This document shows, in pieces, positions 58,204-64,000 of a stretch of 64,000 nucleotides of DNA; positions within the stretch are counted from its first letter, which is position 1; every line of letters starts with the position of its first letter. The DNA comes from Steinernema hermaphroditum. Taxonomy: Eukaryota; Nematoda; Chromadorea; Rhabditida; Steinernematidae. Both the position numbers and the translations under genes were made by a program. The notes beneath the pieces are model-generated. The model searched no databases. It was given only the letters and a program-made list of their open reading frames with translations, and was not told where the DNA came from. The stretch lies in NCBI GenBank assembly GCA_030435675.1, contig CM059623.1, positions 7,342,012 to 7,406,011 of the forward strand. Direction: 5' to 3'.

Positions 58204-61200
58204 ATGGTTTCGGTCCTCTGCTCCTGCGCCGCCGCTGACGCCCCACAGGCACAGATCCTCCCGAAGATGAACCGCGCCCCCATGAACCAGGTGAGTCCCT
58301 GCGACTTCTAGACGTCTTCAGTCTCTGCAGGACGAGTTCGACACTAAGTTCAACTTCGTCAGCAACCATCGGAATCGGCGGCGCTCGAGCCAGAAGAGCG
58401 CCGAGCTCGCGCCCGATTTCTCTGCGCGTCACAGGTGCTCCAGCAGCGTGAGGCGCCTCCTGAACGCCGTCGTGCGGTCGCCGCGCGACGCCCCGGAGCA
58501 CTTTGTCGTCGAAAATGCCTACGCTATTGCCATCCCTGGCGTGGAGCCACGACCCTCTGCGCTGCTTCGCTGCTTCCCCATCGCCGAGTGGCTTCCAAAG
58601 TACCGCTGGAGGGACGCCTTCCCCCACGACTTCTTCGCCGGCGTCGTCCTCACCGCACACGTCATCTCCCAGGGTTTGTTTTCCCCACCGGAAGTTCTCG
58701 AGTCGCCGACTCTCGGAATCCGAAAACAAAAAGATTCCCAGAATCCGAGCATGTACTTTGGGATTAGGACGCTTATCTGACTGCTCCCAATACATCTTGA
58801 GTTGAATGACGGGCTCCCGGAACTCGAAGAGACCCTGAAGCACGGATCCTCAGTGGCCTCCTCTGAGTGTCACAGTCTTCGGCTATTTTCGGACGTTTTC
58901 TCCTAATCGTATCGGAAGCCATAGAGTGTAGAAGAGAGTAGTTATGGATCTCAGAACGGAAGCCTCACGCACCCTCTTGATTTCCGGCGCGAGACAACGA
59001 AAAGCGACGGGGTGGATTCAAATGTGGTGGCCGAGGAGACTCTCCCAGATGCCTCAGAAGACCGTTTAGCACTGGCCTACGCCTTCCTCGCGGGCCTTCC
59101 CCCCATCATCGGTCTCTACTCGTCCCTCTTCCCCATCCTCGTTTACATCTTCACCGGCACTTCCCATCACTCCTCTATCGGTAAGCGCCCCACAGCCTGA
59201 TCGTCCAACCAGTGGGTACTGTAGGCACGAACATCATCGTCAGCTTCCTGACCCGGAGCGCTGTGGAGCGCTTCTCAGGCACCTCCTACGACCGTATTCT
59301 CGTCGAGGCCTTCGAGACAAAGAACGCCACCCTCCTTGAGACGCCTCCCGTCGACTTCTTCCAGCTCGCGACTACCGTAACCCTGCTGACGGGCTGCGTA
59401 CACGTGAGGACATTCCACGTGGCCCTTGTAACGCTCGATTGCAGCTGGCCATAGTCGTCTTTCGCCTCGACTTCCTCCTCTCCTACGTGCCGCCCACCGT
59501 TATCTCCGGCTTCTCCTTCGGTATCGGCGTGCGCATCGTCGTCTCGCAGCTCCGGCACCTCGTCCAGCTCTCCGCGAAGGCGCCCTGCGACACCGTCTTC
59601 TCTGTGGCGGTAACTCCCTCTCCCTCCACTCCCGGAATCGAAAAAAGTCTCTTCTAGTGCGTCGCCTCATTGGAGCACTGCTTCCGCGAAATCAACCCTT
59701 TCGTCGTCGCCTTCTCCTCCTGCTCACTCCTCTTCCTTCTCCTTGTCAAGCAGCTTCTGAACCCACTTCTCCAGATGCGTGTCCACGCCCCCTTCCCCTT
59801 CGAGTTCCTTCTGGTGAGTTGTAAACGCTCTCCTCGAAGCTTCTCCTCCAGATAATCTTCGCCACTCTGATGTCCGTCGTCATGGAGGCTGGCGAGAAGT
59901 TCGACGTCCGCACTCTACAGTACTCCAAGCAAGGGTTAGGCAGTGCAAGGCGCCATTGTGTTCACCGTCTCCCTCTCAGATTCACCATTTCCCTGCCGCG
60001 GGTCGACACGCTGGACGACTTCGCCCTCGACGCCGTCGCCATCGCCTTTTACGCTCTGTGTGTGCACCTCCACTTGGCGAAGGAGGTCGCGAAGAAGAAG
60101 CACTATGTCGTCTCGCAGCGCCAGGTACCCTCTACCGTAGTTCGCCGGCGGAGCATCGCTTCAGGAAACTCTGACCTTCTCCGTTTTCGAGGTCCTCACC
60201 GCTTTCTTCTCTGGACTCCCCATCGGATCGTCGAGAAGTCGCACCGAGACGCTGCTTCACGTCGGCGCGCATTCCCTCGTGAGTTCCCTTCCCGAGGCCC
60301 GATGTCGGCCAGTTTCAGCTCTACAACGTAGTCGTCGTCGCCGGCATCGTCCCCGCCATCCTCTGGGGAATGCCCCTCTTCTCAGGTGAGTCTCTAGCCC
60401 CAGGAGATCACCCCTCTTTGCAGCGCTCCCCTTGTGTGTCCTGTCTGGTGTCAGCCTCTGCGGTCTGCGCTCCGCCTTCTCCGGCGTCTTTACCCTCGTC
60501 CGCCTTCGGCGCCTCTCTACAGTGGATACGGTATCTGACCTCTATCCCGAAGTGACCCCTTGCTCAGTGTTCGTGGCTGGCGAGTGCTCTCTCGGCGGCA
60601 CTGGTGGCGAACGCCTCCAACGGCCTCGGGGCGGCGATCGTCTTCGTCCTCTTCACTGTCGTCTTCCGAACGCAGTGGCCGCGCTGCCAGTTGCTGGTGA
60701 ACGTCACTGGTTCGGGAAGCTACTACGCGGAGAAGAGCCGTTACGCGAGCGACCCGATGGAGGACAACGGCATAGCCGTCATCCGCTTCGAGGCACCTCT
60801 AGTTTTCGCCAATGTAGCGCAGTTCAAACGAGAGGTGCACGCCTTCGTCGAGGCCACTCGCGGCCAGATCATGGCCGTCGGCATCGGTACCCGCACCGGC
60901 TCCATGAAAAGTAACTGTGGCGCTGGCGGCGGCCGCCGCCATTCGGTCTCCATGCGTTCGACGCTCCTCATCAGCGGGGACATCGTGGTGAGTGGCCGTG
61001 GTACGTTGGGGATTACGGTGCCATTCAGCCGAACTACGACAACTCGAACGTTGTCGACCCGTCCCTGACGAAGATCGCGATCCTCGACTGCGCCTCCATC
61101 AACTACGTGGACACGGCGGGCCTCGAGGCGATGGTGGAGGTGAGCGAGGCGTCTGTCAGTCAGCCTTCTTTTTTAGCTCTTCGAGGAGCTGAACGCGAAG

Positions 61201-61674
61201 CAAACGCGCCTCTTCTTCGCAACAGTTAGCGCCTCAATCCGGGACCAGATCCAGGCGGTGCACGGCTTCGAGGACATCCCGAAGAACTGCTTCTTTCCGA
61301 GCGTCCACGACGCCGTCCTCAGCGCGCAGCAGATCGGCGGCGTCGTCGCCTCCAACATCCACATGAGGTGAGCTTCCCGGCGCCTTCTGACTCCGACGCC
61401 CTACAGCGTCTCGCTGAACGGCTGCCGCGACCTCATCACCCTCTCGACGGCCAACTCCAACCACGACGATCTAACGCAGCGCCACGACGGCGCCTCCGTC
61501 TCCATCTCCGGCTTCGAGAACCCGGTGCAGGTGCACCCGCGGCCCTCCTCCGCCGACTCCAGAAGGCAGCCCTCCTCGACGCCCAGCTTCTCGCGGCCCT
61601 CGCTCCCCGAAGCGCGGACAACGCCGCCCATCGTCGTCTCGCAGCCCCTCCGGGCGACCACCTCCAACAGTTGA
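58204..61674 (+). CDS. SLC26/SulP-family anion transporter with C-terminal STAS domain
   Basis: The Met at 58204 begins [20 protein letters not shown]. The SulP N-terminal motif [20 protein letters not shown] and [14 protein letters not shown] precede the signature [20 protein letters not shown] and [17 protein letters not shown]. Hydrophobic spans follow: [60 protein letters not shown] and [19 protein letters not shown]. The STAS domain lies at 60.6-61.35 kb ([60 protein letters not shown]). A Ser/Pro-rich tail ends in TSNS (TGA 61672). The family moves sulphate, chloride, oxalate or bicarbonate at the plasma membrane. The usual GPFAxxSLM motif after SSIG is not seen in the spliced reading (see findings). 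Introns are mostly 32-60 nt; the first large one is 58674-59069. Confidence 0.85.
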
Positions 61675-64000
61675 TGTCCTCTGTGTTAAGTAAACTCGAA
61701 TGATTGATCACGGGTTCGGAGGTTCCGCATGACCCCGCGTCTCCGCGCCCGTTCCCCAGACCCCGTGGCGCCGCCACTCTCCCACCCTTTGGAGCGAAAA
61801 GGAACGGGACAGAAATCAGCAGCATCGTCTCTCAAATTCGATGTCGCATGGACACACAGAAGCGATGCGTTCTTTTCAGCCTTCCACACGCCTTGAATTG
61901 GGGTCCGCTGGATCCTTGGCATGCTTTTAATCGGCTTGTGTACTACTTCGACCTGCGTGGACACTTCCTGGGAACCGTTACTCCAAACCTCTTTTTTTCG
62001 CAGTGAACGCATGCGTCGGCGAACGTTCGTCGAGACGAACCGGCGCCGATCCGGTGACCCCTGCAGCTCCAGAGATGATAGATAGGACGTTTTATTGATT
62101 CCACCCAAAGGAGAAGACAACATAAGCCCTTTGTCCACCGATGTCCTAGACGATCCGACCGCGAACGCCGCCCTCCGTAGTATACATTCCCATGTTCTGT
62201 GGTGTCGCCGAACACTCCGTGACTGGACAAACTAGGAAACAACAACTGAGGCCGTGTGACCACAAGATTGACCGGAACGAGTCAGAAAAACCAGAAAGAC
62301 TCTGCTATAGTACACACACGCAAGTACCGTACCCGACTGACGTTCCTTCCGGAGGCGGGCACGTGCACGTGGTCGTCCAAAAAGTCGCTTGGCACAGTAA
62401 CCCTCAGGACGCGTCCCCGGTGCTTCCTCCATCAATCATTCGGCGCCTCCCCCGCACTCCCCCTCCGCCTCCTTTTCGAGGAAACGTCGTGGAGAGGAAA
62501 GCGCACGGCGTGGAGAATCTCGCGAAGTGGAACGAGGCGCAGAAGATTGACCGGAACGAGTGCGAAAAACGAGGAAGTCGCAACATTGTTCGGAGAATCC
62601 CGTTCGCGCCGCCTAAAAACTCCTCGGCTCATTGGGCGCTTTTTGTGGCCGCCGACGATCTCGGATACGGTAGCTGCCGCAGCGTGTCGGCGGAGCCATT
62701 TGTCTTCGGAGGCAAAAAGTTGCGAAGTGATTCTAAGGGGAAACATCATTCCGGTTCTCCGTTCCGGAGGGCCGGGTGATAAGGATCTGGCCCCGGGGCC
62801 AGGGCAGACGAGGAATGCGGCCGGAAGCGCAAAAAGAGGCGCCGGGGGCATCGCCGGGAGATAGCATCGCGTTCTGCAGCGGCGCTTGCACTTTGGGTCG
62901 GGTTCTGCATCGAGGCTAATTAAGAGTTTAATGTTCTTTGTTGCAGCGGAAGACAATTGCACTTTACTAAAAGGCCGGAGGTCGTCGAGGCGCCCGAAGA
63001 CGTCACCGAAGGGTCGTCGAGGCGCCCCGGGGGGGGGGGGGGGGCACCATAGGCGCAAGAAGAGGCGCAAAAAGGAGAGAAAAAGTCGGGGAATAGTATT
63101 CGCGGAGAGCGCCTCCGGCGAAATAAACAATCGTCGCCGCGATTTGCGCCCCCATTCATCATTGCGTTTGTTGCAAACGACTTCCTTTGGCGGCGCCTTG
63201 CATCCCCGTGGAGCGACGCCGGGATCTCCGAGAGCCAACGACCTTCGCCCCTTCGTGAACGTCTTGATTAGCCTCCAGCACAGGGTCTCCGAACTTCTCC
63301 AACTGGTTGCCGACTTCCGGTCATCTCGCGCGAAGTCAGCACCTGGTCGACAAGGGTCCACGTACGCTCTCAGAAGCGATCTTTGGGCGGTCAAGAAGGT
63401 CCTCGAAAATTCCACGGCTCCTGGTCATCTCTGTAAACCTAAAGGGTCTATCCGGTTCTGCTTTTAAGTCCTCCTTTCAGAGGATCCGTAGAATCCCGAT
63501 CAAAAGGTTCTGCGCGGGACTGCTCTGTCTTATGGGGGTTAGGGCTATTCGGTCCAGCTTTCGATCTTCGACACGGTGCTGTTCCTGTGCCACACCGAAG
63601 ACCTCTCCTCCTGCGTCGACGCCTCGACTCCACAAGAATTAGAAGCGTCTGCGATCTGCGTTTCTTATGCCTGAATGGCGCCGATCTCTTCGAATTACAC
63701 CAGGAAGTGGAGGCTACAGATGATGTCAAAGTGTTTCCGCAGAAACGCCTCAGTGAATCACCGCGAAGTCGCCACTTTGGTGTTGCGAAAATTGATGAAC
63801 CGCTGGCGCATGCCTAAAATGAAACTCCGTGTCCTTCCGCCTTGGAGCACACTTCTTCGCGCGTTTTTGCACTTTGCAACCTCTTCTTTTATGTCTGCGC
63901 TAGACGAATCCGAGGAAATGCAAGGTCACCGTCCATCTCAGTCACCTGGTGCTCAGGAGTGTCCCCTGCGCCAGAAGAGATATTCGCTAGGTCCCAGAGC
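61675..64000. other. 2.3-kb terminal region without a supportable gene
   Basis: Both strands carry long overlapping open frames, as expected from GC-rich DNA, but none shows domains or a clean exon pattern. Notable items are AATAAA on - at about 62090, a 28-bp direct repeat near 62265 and 62545, two TACSGTA sites (62328, 62664), and a run of about 17 G at 63037-63053. A gene entering from the right edge cannot be excluded. Confidence 0.45.
63037..63053 (+). repeat. Homopolymer G run (about 17 nt)
   Basis: The G run follows CGCCCC and lies beside a duplicated GGTCGTCGAGGCGCCC unit (about 62979 and 63012). Length may be affected by sequencing error. Confidence 0.6.

Noticed and set aside
62149..62199. 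Short minus exon reading NMGMYTTEGGVRGRIV before an AATAAA
   Set aside because: The position and acceptor are suggestive, but no upstream exon could be found in 1.8 kb, so it is not reported as a gene.
1..64000. CRISPR arrays, bacterial operons, prophage or rRNA
   Set aside because: The window is clearly eukaryotic. No direct-repeat/spacer array, no rRNA-like or intact tRNA gene was recognised.

Overview
The window is eukaryotic and almost certainly nematode. It carries dense genes on both strands with many introns of roughly 25-75 nt, and gene content typical of nematodes: a DEX-1-like two-NIDO/EGF membrane protein, SMG-6, SET1/SET-2, RAB-30, a C/EBP-gamma-type bZIP, DNPP-1-type aspartyl aminopeptidase and an SLC26/SulP transporter. 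Coding DNA is GC-rich. Species cannot be fixed from the sequence. Gene symbols are given by family resemblance only. All gene models are read by eye from frame, splice sites and protein motifs.

Layout. 0-3 kb: the 3' end of a lysine-rich + strand gene, then a TMEM209 gene on -. 3-8 kb: two tandem - strand paralogues built on 23-residue STPR-like basic repeats. 10.6-15.1 kb: a + strand secreted PAN/apple protein with a degenerate SOD-like domain; its 3.4-kb intron is filled by nested inverted repeats inside a Tc1/mariner-like element. 15.6-19.9 kb: DEX-1-like gene (-). 23-29.9 kb: smg-6 (-), with a 1.17-kb mariner-type MITE in one intron. 30.6-32.8 kb: a divergent pair, an unknown membrane protein (-) and a RING protein (+). 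34.4 kb: a small SPIN-DOC-like zinc-finger gene (-). 37.2-39.0 kb: aspartyl aminopeptidase (+). 39.1-40.4 kb: a near-perfect foldback repeat and a tRNA-like SINE fragment. 42.3-43.5 kb: small coiled-coil protein (+). 43.9 kb: small secreted protein (-). 45.5-46.6 kb: ELMO-domain protein (-). 47.5-52.6 kb: SET1 H3K4 methyltransferase (-). 53.2 kb: bZIP (-). 54.0-55.1 kb: RAB-30 (-). 55.5-57.3 kb: coiled-coil protein (+). 58.2-61.7 kb: SulP/SLC26 anion transporter (+). 61.7-64.0 kb: no gene I can support.

The genes do not form one pathway; this is ordinary nematode euchromatin. The most unusual signals are (i) a palindromic heptamer TACSGTA occurring about 33 times, often in introns or across splice donors, (ii) extremely short introns, one of 25 nt, plus in-frame 3n and GC-AG introns, (iii) the STPR-like tandem pair, (iv) the layered inverted-repeat elements, and (v) a SOD-like fold without the usual metal histidines fused to a PAN domain.
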